Assembly: GCA_902492065.1 (NCBI GenBank)
Contig: CABUKE010000004.1
Location: 121,459 to 185,458 of the forward strand
Length of the DNA: 64,000 nucleotides
Reading direction: 5' to 3'
Source of the DNA: an uncultured Eubacteriales bacterium
Lineage (GTDB): Bacteria; Bacillota; Clostridia; UBA1381; UMGS1253
Shown: piece by piece, positions 1 through 6,854 of the stretch
Position numbering within the stretch: the stretch's first letter is position 1
Layout: the number at the start of each line of letters is the position of its first letter
Notes under the pieces: generated by a model
Databases searched by the model: none
What the model was told of the DNA's origin: nothing
The model's input: only the letters and a program-made list of their open reading frames with translations
Made by a program: the position numbers and the translations under genes

Positions 1-335
1 CGGAGCGCTTTTTGGAGCGGATTGTACGTGCAGAGAACCCTGCGTTTGTGCCAAAGCCGGTCGGTTTTGCACTTGACAGTATGGCTGTACTGTGCGCGGA
101 CTTGAAGGAAAAGGAAACGATTGTCACGGTGGAATGTGAGGGCGGCGAGGAGACCCTGTTTCTGATTGGGCGGATTTGCCGCGTAACAAAAAAGGATATT
201 GCAATGCGCACGTTCGACGGTATGGGCGTATGGGACACGGAGGAGGCGGTCGTGCCGCTCGGTGATATCACCTGCGTCAGTATTGGGAACGCATATGTTG
301 AGATTCTTTCCAAGTACCTAACGGAGAGAAGGTAA
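1..335 (+). CDS. 3' end of an unrecognised gene
   Basis: The reading frame is open from base 3 and no convincing ribosome binding site precedes the first TTG at 12, so the gene probably begins before the window. About 110 C-terminal residues are visible. They look like a compact, soluble, beta-rich domain, with no membrane segment and no catalytic motif I recognise. The stop is followed by 47 bases and then the rpsT promoter. I assign no function; the true N-terminus is needed to name the family. Confidence 0.6.
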   Translation, partial: ERFLERIVRAENPAFVPKPVGFALDSMAVLCADLKEKETIVTVECEGGEETLFLIGRICRVTKKDIAMRTFDGMGVWDTEEAVVPLGDITCVSIGNAYVEILSKYLTERR

Positions 336-382
336 AGAATACATGTATTTGGGGAGAAAAATCAGAATTTTTAAAATTTTGC

Positions 383-411
383 TTGCATTTTGTTTTTGTT
401 TGTGGTAAACT
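383..411 (+). promoter_or_regulatory. Probable sigma-A promoter of rpsT
   Basis: TTGCAT, a 17-base spacer, then TAAACT. It ends 39 bases before the rpsT start codon and is the only good match in this gap. Confidence 0.55.
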
Positions 412-450
412 ATGTTAAGTAATTTGATGCTATGGGTGGAGGTGAACAGA

Positions 451-717
451 TTGCCGAATATTAAGTCAGCGAAAAAGAGAGTAAAGGTTATTGAAACAAA
501 GACGTTGCGGAACCAGATGGTGAAGTCCGCGCTCAAAACGCAGATCAAGAAGTTTGAGGCAGCTGCTGCGGCAGGGGATAAGGCTGTTGCGTCGGAGGCT
601 TTTAACATAACGGTGAAAAAGATCGACCAGGCGGCTGCAAAGGGTATTTTGAAGAAGAATACGGCAGCTCGTAAGAAGTCGAAGCTTGCGCTCAAGCTCA
701 ACCGGGTTGGCGCGTAA
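451..717 (+). CDS. rpsT: 30S ribosomal protein S20
   Basis: Small basic protein of the 30S body that binds 16S rRNA. The 88 residues match the family length and show the typical N-terminus PNIKSAKKR and a Lys/Ala-rich helical hairpin. I chose the TTG at 451 because GGAGGTG lies 6 bases upstream and the family starts two residues before the SAKKR motif; the longer frame from 412 adds a non-family extension. It has its own promoter and a likely terminator at 762-787. In many Clostridia rpsT neighbours gpr; here gpr lies 44 kb away. Confidence 0.97.
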   Translation: MPNIKSAKKRVKVIETKTLRNQMVKSALKTQIKKFEAAAAAGDKAVASEAFNITVKKIDQAAAKGILKKNTAARKKSKLALKLNRVGA

Positions 718-761
718 TTGCGTGCCTGCTACGGAACAGTTGTATAACATGGTACAGATTG

Positions 762-787
762 GCGTCGCGTTTTGCGGCGTCCTTTTT
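762..787 (+). terminator. Probable terminator after rpsT
   Basis: A 7-bp GC-rich stem with one or two wobble pairs (GCGTCGC / GCGGCGT), a 5-base loop, then CC and five Ts. It lies between rpsT and the DUF1275 gene. Confidence 0.5.
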
Positions 788-815
788 GTATCTGGATTAT
801 TGGGGAGGCGGCAGT

Positions 816-1496
816 TTGAAAAAACAAATGTCAGAAACATTTTTGGCTGGGGCAATTTTGGCGGTTACCGGCGGCTATTTGGATGCTTATACTTACGTAT
901 GCCGCGGACATGTATTTGCCAATGCACAGACGGGCAATATCGTCCTGCTTGGCGTAAAGGCCGCAGCAGGGGAATGGCTTGGCGCGCTGTATTATGCCGT
1001 CCCGATTCTTGCATTTGTTCTTGGGATTTTTATAGCAGAGCTGATAAGAAAGCGGTTTCGGACCCATCCAAATATCCATTGGCGGCAGATTGTTGTTTTG
1101 ATTGAGGCGGTCGTTCTTTTTGGAATTGGATTTCTGCCGCTCGGCAGGATGGATATGCTGGCGAATGTGCTGGTCGCGTTCGTTTGCTCCCTGCAGGTGG
1201 AGAGCTTCCGCAAGGTAAACGGCAGCCCTTATGCCACGACCATGTGTACGGGTAACTTGCGCAGTGCGTCGGAGCAGTTGTTTTTGTACAGCCAAACGAA
1301 GGAGCAGCGGTTTTTGCGGAGCAGCATGCGCTACTATGGAATCATTGCGTTTTTTATCGTGGGGGCGTGCGTTGGCGCGGTGTTGACCGGCATATGGGCC
1401 GAGAAGGCTGTCTTTGCCGCGAGTGTGGCCTTGGTTGGGGTATTTTTGCTTATGTTTTTTAAAGAAGAAGCAGACATACGGGAAGGCAAAGCTTGA
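816..1496 (+). CDS. DUF1275 (YoaK-family) membrane protein
   Basis: Integral membrane protein of 226 residues with about six hydrophobic helices. The conserved family features are visible: a first helix followed by GGYLDAYTYVCRGHVFANAQTGN and, later, NGSPYATTMCTGNLRS. The family is widespread in bacteria and its substrate is unknown. Start TTG 816 follows GGGGAGG at 802-808 with 7 bases spacing; the frame upstream to 759 has no such site. It ends in a strong terminator and appears to be a single-gene unit. Confidence 0.85.
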   Translation: MKKQMSETFLAGAILAVTGGYLDAYTYVCRGHVFANAQTGNIVLLGVKAAAGEWLGALYYAVPILAFVLGIFIAELIRKRFRTHPNIHWRQIVVLIEAVVLFGIGFLPLGRMDMLANVLVAFVCSLQVESFRKVNGSPYATTMCTGNLRSASEQLFLYSQTKEQRFLRSSMRYYGIIAFFIVGACVGAVLTGIWAEKAVFAASVALVGVFLLMFFKEEADIREGKA

Positions 1497-1498
1497 CA

Positions 1499-1529
1499 GG
1501 CAGAAAGCTATTGCCTTTCTGCCGTTTTT
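1499..1529 (+). terminator. Intrinsic terminator after the DUF1275 gene
   Basis: Perfect 9-bp stem GGCAGAAAG / CTTTCTGCC with a 7-base loop, followed by GTTTTT. It starts 2 bases after the stop codon. Confidence 0.85.
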
Positions 1530-1539
1530 GTAGTATAGT
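1511..1539 (+). promoter_or_regulatory. Possible promoter of the cohesin/SLH gene, overlapping the terminator
   Basis: TTGCCT, 17 bases, TATAGT. The -35 box lies in the terminator loop and descending arm. The -10 is also the left arm of a TATAG-TTATG-CTATA repeat. The gene start follows about 55 bases later. Confidence 0.4.
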
Positions 1540-1594
1540 TATGCTATAACAATTTATTTGAAACAAGTGTACATCACAGGAAAGGATGGTTGGT

Positions 1595-2722
1595 GTGAAA
1601 CGGAGAACAATCGAAAAAGCAATTGCAATTGTGCTGATTTTGTGTATGGCTTTCAGCATTGGCGTGTTTGCGGAGGGGCAGACGCGCATCTACAGCGAGG
1701 CGGAGATCAGTGCGGAAGCTGGAAGCGAATTTACCGTTCCGGTATACATAGAGAATAACCCTGGTATCTACTGCTTTACGATATCGATTACGTATGACGA
1801 GGACGTTGTGGAAGCGGTTGAAGGCTCGGAGCAGGCGGGAGACATTCTTCCGACCGTTGTGGGGAACCCGACCTACATGAATACACCGGATGCGCGCGTG
1901 GCAGGGCTTAACGTAGACAATGTTGCAGAGGACGGACTGCTTTTTACGTACCGCTTCCGTATCAAAGAGGGCGTAAGCGCGGGACAGACGACGCTTTCCA
2001 TCAATGCGACAACAGATTCGGTGAGACATCTGGAACAGGATTTAACGACGACGGTGGTAAAATGTGCGGGATCAACATGCACAGTCAGAATTGGCGGTGC
2101 GGCGCCGACCACGGAACCGACGGCAAATCCAACAGCAAATCCGGAAACGCCGTCCTTTTCGCTCAAGGCAGATGCGGAGAATATCAAGTATATGGCCCCG
2201 GTCAGCGATACATCCTTTGAGCCGGACCGTGCGGCAACCAGATACGAGGTGAGCGAGGCGCTCTATGCGCTTTTGGATTTTTCCGGCTTGGAGGAAACAG
2301 ACCGCTTTGCAGATGTGGACGAGGCACACCGTGAGATGGTAAATGCGCTGGCACAGACGCCGATTATCGACGGATACCCGGATGGGACATTTGGCGGAGA
2401 GAAAAGCATTACACGGGCAGAATTTGTCAAGATGGTCAGCATAGCGGCAGGCATTGAGCAGAGCGGCGCGCAGACGGAGTTTACCGACCTTGCGCCGGAG
2501 CACTGGGCAAGCCCGTATATTGCAGCCTTTGTCGCAGGTGGATATATCTATGGGTATCCGGATGGCACGTTTTTGCCGGAGAGCGAGATTACACGCGCGG
2601 AAGCGGTAGCAATCATCAACCGGGTACTTGGCGTTCAAAAAGCGAACGACGCCGCGCCGCGGTTTAACGATTTGCCAGCAGAGCATTGGGCGTACGGCGA
2701 CATTATGGCGGCGGCGAAATAA
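1595..2722 (+). CDS. Secreted cohesin-like and S-layer-homology (SLH) surface protein
   Basis: Predicted cell-surface protein. It has an N-terminal signal peptide (about residues 4-28), a cohesin-like beta-sandwich (about 35-165), a short Pro/Thr linker (TEPTANPTANPE), then SLH modules. The SLH part starts in the middle of one repeat (RYEVSEAL), has two full repeats with GYPDGTF and ITRAE motifs, and stops after the first helix of another (FNDLPAEHWAYGDIMAAAK). SLH domains usually bind pyruvylated wall polymer; cohesins bind dockerins. GTG 1595 is preferred over ATG 1586 because AGGAAAGG abuts the ATG but lies 9 bases before the GTG. No dockerin protein is seen in the window. Confidence 0.85.
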   Translation: MKRRTIEKAIAIVLILCMAFSIGVFAEGQTRIYSEAEISAEAGSEFTVPVYIENNPGIYCFTISITYDEDVVEAVEGSEQAGDILPTVVGNPTYMNTPDARVAGLNVDNVAEDGLLFTYRFRIKEGVSAGQTTLSINATTDSVRHLEQDLTTTVVKCAGSTCTVRIGGAAPTTEPTANPTANPETPSFSLKADAENIKYMAPVSDTSFEPDRAATRYEVSEALYALLDFSGLEETDRFADVDEAHREMVNALAQTPIIDGYPDGTFGGEKSITRAEFVKMVSIAAGIEQSGAQTEFTDLAPEHWASPYIAAFVAGGYIYGYPDGTFLPESEITRAEAVAIINRVLGVQKANDAAPRFNDLPAEHWAYGDIMAAAK

Positions 2723-2734
2723 GCAATATAAGCA

Positions 2735-2760
2735 AAAAAGACGGTGTATACCGTCTTTTT
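2735..2760. terminator. Bidirectional terminator between the SLH gene and murA
   Basis: Palindrome with arms AAAAAGACGGT and ACCGTCTTTTT, usable in both directions by the convergent genes. Confidence 0.85.
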
Positions 2761-2791
2761 TTATTTTAATGGGAGATTTTTCAGAAGCGGA

Positions 2792-4039
2792 TTATTTTCG
2801 CTCTATCTTTGCTCCAACTTGCCGGAGCTTTTCCACGATGTGGTCGTATCCACGGTCAATGTGCTCGATGCTGCCGATTTCTGTGTCGCCCTTTGCCGCG
2901 AGTCCGGCGAGAATCAGCGCCGCACCGGCGCGCAGGTCGGTTGCATTGACGGGTGCGCCGCTCATGGACTTTACGCCCTCGACAATGGCGCTGCGTCCGT
3001 CGATTTTAATATGTGCGCCCATACGGGCCAGCTCGTTGACATATAAAAACCGGTTTTCAAAAATCGTTTCTACCACAACGCCTGTGCCGTCGATAGTACT
3101 CATAAGTGCGGCCATCTGGGCCTGCATGTCGGTCGGGAAGCCCGGGTAGGGCAATGTTTTGATATCGACGCTTTTCAGCTTGCCGGCCGCGTCAACGGTA
3201 AGTCGTGTGCCGTCTTCCTGGATTTGGACGCCCATTTCACGCAGTTTCGCGCTGACCGGCTTTAGATGGTCGCAGATAATGTTGTCGATCTCTAACTTAC
3301 CGTGCGTGACCGCCGCGGCGACCATGAAGGTCCCAGCTTCGATCCGGTCCGGAATCACGCGGTAAGTACAGCCGTGTAGCTCGTTTACGCCGTCAATCGT
3401 AAGTGTGTCGCTTCCAGCGCCAGCTATGCGCGCGCCGGCCCGGTTCAAAAAGTCGGCAAGGTCGACAATTTCCGGCTCGGTTGCCGCGTTTTCAATTGTT
3501 GTCTGCCCCTCTGCCAGCGCCGCCGCCATGATAAGGTTTTCCGTCGCACCGACGCTCGGAAAGTCGAGGTAAATCTTTGCTGCGTGCAGCTTGTCTGCTT
3601 TGGCCTCTACGTAGCCATGCCCGGTAGTCACCTTTGCGCCCATGGCGGCAAACCCTTTCAGGTGCAGGTCTACGGGCCGTACGCCAATTGGACACCCGCC
3701 TGGCAGGCTGATGCGTGTGCGCCCGGTTTTGGCAAGCATGGGTCCCATAACCAAAAAAGAAGCCCGCATTTTGCTGACAGGCTCATAGGGTGCGACGTGG
3801 CTTTTGATTTTCGGTGTAGAAACGGTAACCGTGCTGCCGTCGCAGAGAATATGTGCGCCAAGCCCTTTCAGAAGCGAACACATTAGCGTTACGTCGCTGA
3901 GGGCCGGCACATTTTGGATGACGCTTTCTCCATTGCAGAGCAGCGACGCGGCAAGGATTGGCAGCGATGCGTTTTTGGAACCGCTGATGTGTACGTTTCC
4001 GGACAGCGGCGGCGATTTTTTTACAATAATTTTTTCCAA
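2792..4039 (-). CDS. murA: UDP-N-acetylglucosamine 1-carboxyvinyltransferase
   Basis: First committed step of peptidoglycan synthesis: transfers enolpyruvate from PEP to UDP-GlcNAc in the cytosol. The 415 residues match the family length. Visible residues include the SGSKNA loop (Lys22, Asn23), KMRASFLVMGP (Arg92) and the active-site loop PGGCPIGVRP with Cys116, the residue attacked by fosfomycin. The gene is convergent with the SLH protein gene. A 15-bp inverted repeat lies 35 bases upstream. Only one murA copy is seen in this window; many Firmicutes have two. Confidence 0.97.
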   Translation of the reverse strand: MEKIIVKKSPPLSGNVHISGSKNASLPILAASLLCNGESVIQNVPALSDVTLMCSLLKGLGAHILCDGSTVTVSTPKIKSHVAPYEPVSKMRASFLVMGPMLAKTGRTRISLPGGCPIGVRPVDLHLKGFAAMGAKVTTGHGYVEAKADKLHAAKIYLDFPSVGATENLIMAAALAEGQTTIENAATEPEIVDLADFLNRAGARIAGAGSDTLTIDGVNELHGCTYRVIPDRIEAGTFMVAAAVTHGKLEIDNIICDHLKPVSAKLREMGVQIQEDGTRLTVDAAGKLKSVDIKTLPYPGFPTDMQAQMAALMSTIDGTGVVVETIFENRFLYVNELARMGAHIKIDGRSAIVEGVKSMSGAPVNATDLRAGAALILAGLAAKGDTEIGSIEHIDRGYDHIVEKLRQVGAKIERK

Positions 4040-4073
4040 TTTCGTTCATCCCTTATCTGCTGGTATACGTTTA

Positions 4074-4088
4074 TTGTTACCGTAACAA
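4074..4088. repeat. Perfect inverted repeat upstream of murA
   Basis: TTGTTAC-C-GTAACAA, seven-base arms around one central base, 35 bases upstream of the murA start on its 5' side. It is a candidate operator; the binding protein is unknown. Confidence 0.5.
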
Positions 4089-4193
4089 AGCGTAAGAATA
4101 CAGTACGCTCAAAAAATTTTTATTGTTTTTGTGCCTGAATTCCCCAATTTCATAGTATGTGTGCGGATGAAGGGAAAAAATGCCATATATTAT

Positions 4194-4222
4194 AAAAAGC
4201 CTGCGAAACCGCAGACTTTTTC
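4194..4222 (-). terminator. Terminator after immA
   Basis: Stem of AAAAAG..TGCG with CGCAG.CTTTTT and a short loop, just past the immA stop and read on the minus strand. The A/T tracts on both sides would let it work in both directions. Confidence 0.7.
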
Positions 4223-4227
4223 GTTTT

Positions 4228-4869
4228 TTATGGCAAGATTTCATTTTTGTGATACGACTGAATAAAATCAGAAAATTGCGAGAGTGCCTTTTTTTCGAGC
4301 GGGCTTTGATTAAAATGGTTGATTTGATATAGGTGCTCCATCCGCTTTGCCCGGATTTGCGCCGCTTGTCTGGAAAGTCCACACAACGCCTCAATTTCTG
4401 AAACAGAATGTACTTTGAGTTTCCATAATACGCATGCGGGAGCAAGCAATCTGCTTGCAAAAATATTAGCGGCTGACTCAAGCGGATTTGGACAGGGTTT
4501 ATCTACATTGTTCCAATCAGTAACGGAATTACGGCATGCGACGTTCTGATATAAAAGATGCTTGAGCACAATGTGGCCCATCTCATGCGCAATGGTAAAC
4601 CGAATCCGGTTGACGGGTTTTGTTTCGTCATAAAAGATAACATAGTTGTTTTGGATAATCGTAGAAAATCCATCATTTTTCAAATACTCTTGTAGTTTAT
4701 ATGCTTTTATCAGATTTACGCCCGCCGTATAGCTGAACAAACGGATACCCATACGATGACAGAGCGATTTCAGCGAGACGGGCAGCGTGTTTACGCCGTA
4801 TTTAAAAATAATTTCCCACGCCTTATTTCTTGCTGTTTTGTACTCATCATAAAATTTGGACTTTTGCAT
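4228..4869 (-). CDS. ImmA/IrrE-family zinc metallopeptidase
   Basis: Relatives of ImmA cleave the partner XRE repressor of a mobile element and so relieve repression. The 213 residues contain the zinc-binding helix HEMGH at 95-99 and a downstream Glu in PLESAANIFASRLLAP that fits the third ligand. The gene follows an XRE repressor gene by 94 bases on the same strand, the usual immR-immA order of phages and integrative elements. Base composition is clearly more AT-rich than the flanking genes. ATG 4869 has GAGGTG upstream. Confidence 0.88.
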   Translation of the reverse strand: MQKSKFYDEYKTARNKAWEIIFKYGVNTLPVSLKSLCHRMGIRLFSYTAGVNLIKAYKLQEYLKNDGFSTIIQNNYVIFYDETKPVNRIRFTIAHEMGHIVLKHLLYQNVACRNSVTDWNNVDKPCPNPLESAANIFASRLLAPACVLWKLKVHSVSEIEALCGLSRQAAQIRAKRMEHLYQINHFNQSPLEKKALSQFSDFIQSYHKNEILP

Positions 4870-4963
4870 CCATGCATCACCTCACCTACCATTATGCGCA
4901 AAATGTCGATAAATGTCAAAATTTTTGCAAAAAATGGAGAAGATGAAGTTTAGCAAAAGTGAT

Positions 4964-5428
4964 TTAAAACTCTGGCAGCTTATCCTGCGGCTCAAGTTCG
5001 TCAAAAGAGGTATTCTCCGCCTCCCAGTATTCCTCTTGCGTCAGGGTATGCTCGCCTTCCTGCGGGCCACGGGCCGCCACCGGCATGCATACCATTTCTT
5101 TGACCGCCGCCGATTTGGCTGCTAAAGCTTCCATATATGCAATTGCTTGCTTTTGCTGTTCAGTATTTAATGCTTGGAACAAGCAAATTATTTTTTCCAA
5201 ACAATCTGTTTCACGTTCTGCCTGCCGGGTAAGGCCGAGCAGCGCAGTTGGCGTTGTATGCAGCGCCTCCGCAAAAGCCTTTATCTTTGACTGTGGGATA
5301 TCATTCCGGCCGCTTTCAATTTTTGCAATGGTCGAACGCGAGGTGTAACCCATTTTTTTCGCCAGTTCCTCCTGGGACATGCCCAGTTCATGTCGTCTTG
5401 CCCTGATGTTTTTGTACAGTTCCTCCAC
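4964..5428 (-). CDS. XRE-family transcriptional repressor (phage-type)
   Basis: DNA-binding regulator of 154 residues. An N-terminal helix-turn-helix (about 5-60, with MSQEELAKKMGYTSRSTIAKIESG) is followed by a helical tail rich in Gln and Glu. Start GTG 5428 is set by AAGGAGGTGT at 5438-5447; the longer frame to 5542 would run through the promoter. It is divergent from the Cro-like gene and upstream of immA, so it probably represses the 5510-5538 promoter and is itself the ImmA substrate. That role is inferred from family and layout. Confidence 0.88.
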   Translation of the reverse strand: MEELYKNIRARRHELGMSQEELAKKMGYTSRSTIAKIESGRNDIPQSKIKAFAEALHTTPTALLGLTRQAERETDCLEKIICLFQALNTEQQKQAIAYMEALAAKSAAVKEMVCMPVAARGPQEGEHTLTQEEYWEAENTSFDELEPQDKLPEF

Positions 5429-5453
5429 GGTATATTTACACCTCCTTGTATAG

Positions 5454-5482
5454 ATAATACCTTTTTGTTGCCGGAAAGTCAA
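5454..5482 (-). promoter_or_regulatory. Promoter of the XRE-immA transcript
   Basis: On the minus strand TTGACT, 17 bases, TATTAT, ending 25 bases before the GTG start. It forms the left half of a phage-like divergent switch. Confidence 0.7.
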
Positions 5483-5509
5483 CGATTTTTTGCTCAGTAA
5501 AAAAATATG

Positions 5510-5538
5510 TTGACAGAAAATCACAACTTTGATATAAT
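5510..5538 (+). promoter_or_regulatory. Consensus promoter of the Cro-like gene and tail-fusion gene
   Basis: TTGACA, exactly 17 bases, TATAAT. This is a perfect sigma-A consensus about 40 bases before the ATG at 5579. Confidence 0.85.
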
Positions 5539-5545
5539 TCATTCG

Positions 5546-5558
5546 TGATTATAAATCA
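5546..5558. promoter_or_regulatory. Candidate repressor operator
   Basis: Perfect palindrome TGATT-ATA-AATCA just downstream of the -10 box, where a bound repressor would block the rightward promoter. A related AATCAC / GTGATT pair (5519-5524, 5545-5550) spans the -10. Confidence 0.5.
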
Positions 5559-5578
5559 ACAATGGGGCGGTGCTTTGT

Positions 5579-5809
5579 ATGACAAATACAAAGTTGTTAT
5601 TTACTTACATAAAGAAATGTGGTAAAAATTTGGAGGAAATCTCTGCCGAATTGGGGATTTCCAGCGCCAAATTGCGCAGAAAGATGAACGGACAGGAGGA
5701 ATTCCGTGCAAGCGAAATCATAAAATTGACCCATTTGATACCCTTAGATGCGGCACAGACCCAAGCAAGTTTTTTTCAAGCAAGATGTGACAAGCAGTCA
5801 CAAAAATAA
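5579..5809 (+). CDS. Small Cro-like helix-turn-helix protein
   Basis: A 76-residue protein with a single HTH (NLEEISAELGISSAKLRRKMNG) and a short tail, similar in shape to DUF739-type phage regulators. ATG 5579 follows GGGGCGG by 8 bases. It lies opposite the XRE repressor across a shared control region, the usual place for Cro or an early-gene regulator. It is followed within 90 bases by the tail-fusion gene and is probably cotranscribed with it. The family call rests on pattern only. Confidence 0.7.
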   Translation: MTNTKLLFTYIKKCGKNLEEISAELGISSAKLRRKMNGQEEFRASEIIKLTHLIPLDAAQTQASFFQARCDKQSQK

Positions 5810-5898
5810 ATTATAAGAGGAAAGGAGGAGCCTGTTATTGAACAGGAATTGGGATTGCCAGATGCACAAATGGACACAAGACAACCATGGAGGGAAAG

Positions 5899-6786
5899 AT
5901 GGACATGAAATTTGTTGAGCGAGTTTTAAGAGAGTATTGCCCCATTCTTCAGGATGACCGGATACAGGCGGGTTACTTTGGAAAGGAAGCAGTCCGGTTT
6001 GTGATAGCCCCTGTTGCGGCGGAAAGCATACTAAAACAATATACGGATGGGGGAAGTTTGGAACAGGAGGCTTTTTTGCTTCAGCCGAGAAAGTATTTTG
6101 ATACGGCAGAACAGGGAATTGAAGACGCACATGGCCTGCTGGAAGCATTTTCACACTGGGCGGCAGTCTTTCAGCCGGAGATGGATTGTGGCGGCGTGCG
6201 GCTGCTGAAAATTGAACTTCTAAACAGCGGTTTTGTCTATGATGAAGGAAAGCAGCAATACGCCTACCGGATACACGGCCGGCTTTTGTATGAGCGGCGC
6301 TGGCAGTATATGGCGGGCAACGCGCTTGTGGGACGGGATGAAAAGGTTGCGTTTTATGGAACAGCAGCGTCAGATACCTATTATCGCATGGAAGAATTTA
6401 CAGAGCTTTTGTGCCGGCGCAACCCGAAATTAGAAGGGCATAGAGAACCCCGTGTGACCGCCTATACGCCGGAAGTTTCCTACTGTTTTGACCAGTACCG
6501 GGATAATCCGGTACACGCCGACCTGATTGGGATTCACTATTTGGAAAAGGCGGGCGACGAGGCCATTCGGGAAATTGTGCTTGTAGACCGGACGCAGCCC
6601 GTGCGGCCCGAACAGTACCGTGCCTATCTGCATAGTGTGACGGTGGCTCCGGAATCGGAAGGGCAGGGCCTGCGTACCTGCCGTTACTGTGGCTCTTTTT
6701 ACGCGCGCAGGCCGGTTGTCTGCGGCGTTGCTTCTACAGACGACGGGTGGCGGAGCTGCCGGTTTACTGCGGAGCAATGTGGATAG
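5899..6786 (+). CDS. Phage tail terminator fused to phage tail-tube-like protein (relic)
   Basis: About 295 residues in two parts. The first (to about residue 140) has the pattern of clostridial phage tail terminator (minor capsid) proteins: a short N-terminal helix with a CP motif, ILKQYTDGGSLEQEAFLLQPR, then a helix ending in W and LKIELLNSGFVYDE..YAYRIHGRLLYER. The second (about 150-295) resembles their major tail tube protein: YRMEEFTELLCRRNPK, then VTAYTPEVSYCFDQYRDNPVHADLIG and GDEAIREIVLVD. In phages these are consecutive separate genes; here they are one frame with no other structural phage gene nearby. ATG 5899 follows GGAGGG; 5887 and 5905 are alternatives. Function, if any, is unknown. 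Confidence 0.7.
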   Translation: MDMKFVERVLREYCPILQDDRIQAGYFGKEAVRFVIAPVAAESILKQYTDGGSLEQEAFLLQPRKYFDTAEQGIEDAHGLLEAFSHWAAVFQPEMDCGGVRLLKIELLNSGFVYDEGKQQYAYRIHGRLLYERRWQYMAGNALVGRDEKVAFYGTAASDTYYRMEEFTELLCRRNPKLEGHREPRVTAYTPEVSYCFDQYRDNPVHADLIGIHYLEKAGDEAIREIVLVDRTQPVRPEQYRAYLHSVTVAPESEGQGLRTCRYCGSFYARRPVVCGVASTDDGWRSCRFTAEQCG

Positions 6787-6799
6787 AACATAACTACTA

Positions 6800-6828
6800 T
6801 TGACGAATGAAAACCGCTGTGATATGAT
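6800..6828 (+). promoter_or_regulatory. Promoter of the polymerase/surface-protein pair
   Basis: TTGACG, 17 bases, TATGAT, ending 27 bases before the GTG at 6855. Confidence 0.7.
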
Positions 6829-6854
6829 TCTGTATAGGATTTGGAGGCGGTTTT

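Noticed and set aside
318..701. A minus-strand 127-codon frame opposite rpsT
   Set aside because: Shadow of the ribosomal protein gene; no ribosome site.
5839..5916. A TTG-started 25-codon frame after the strong AGGAAAGGAGGAG site
   Set aside because: Very short, overlaps the tail-fusion start and has no family pattern; the ribosome site may be a remnant of the original phage gene.
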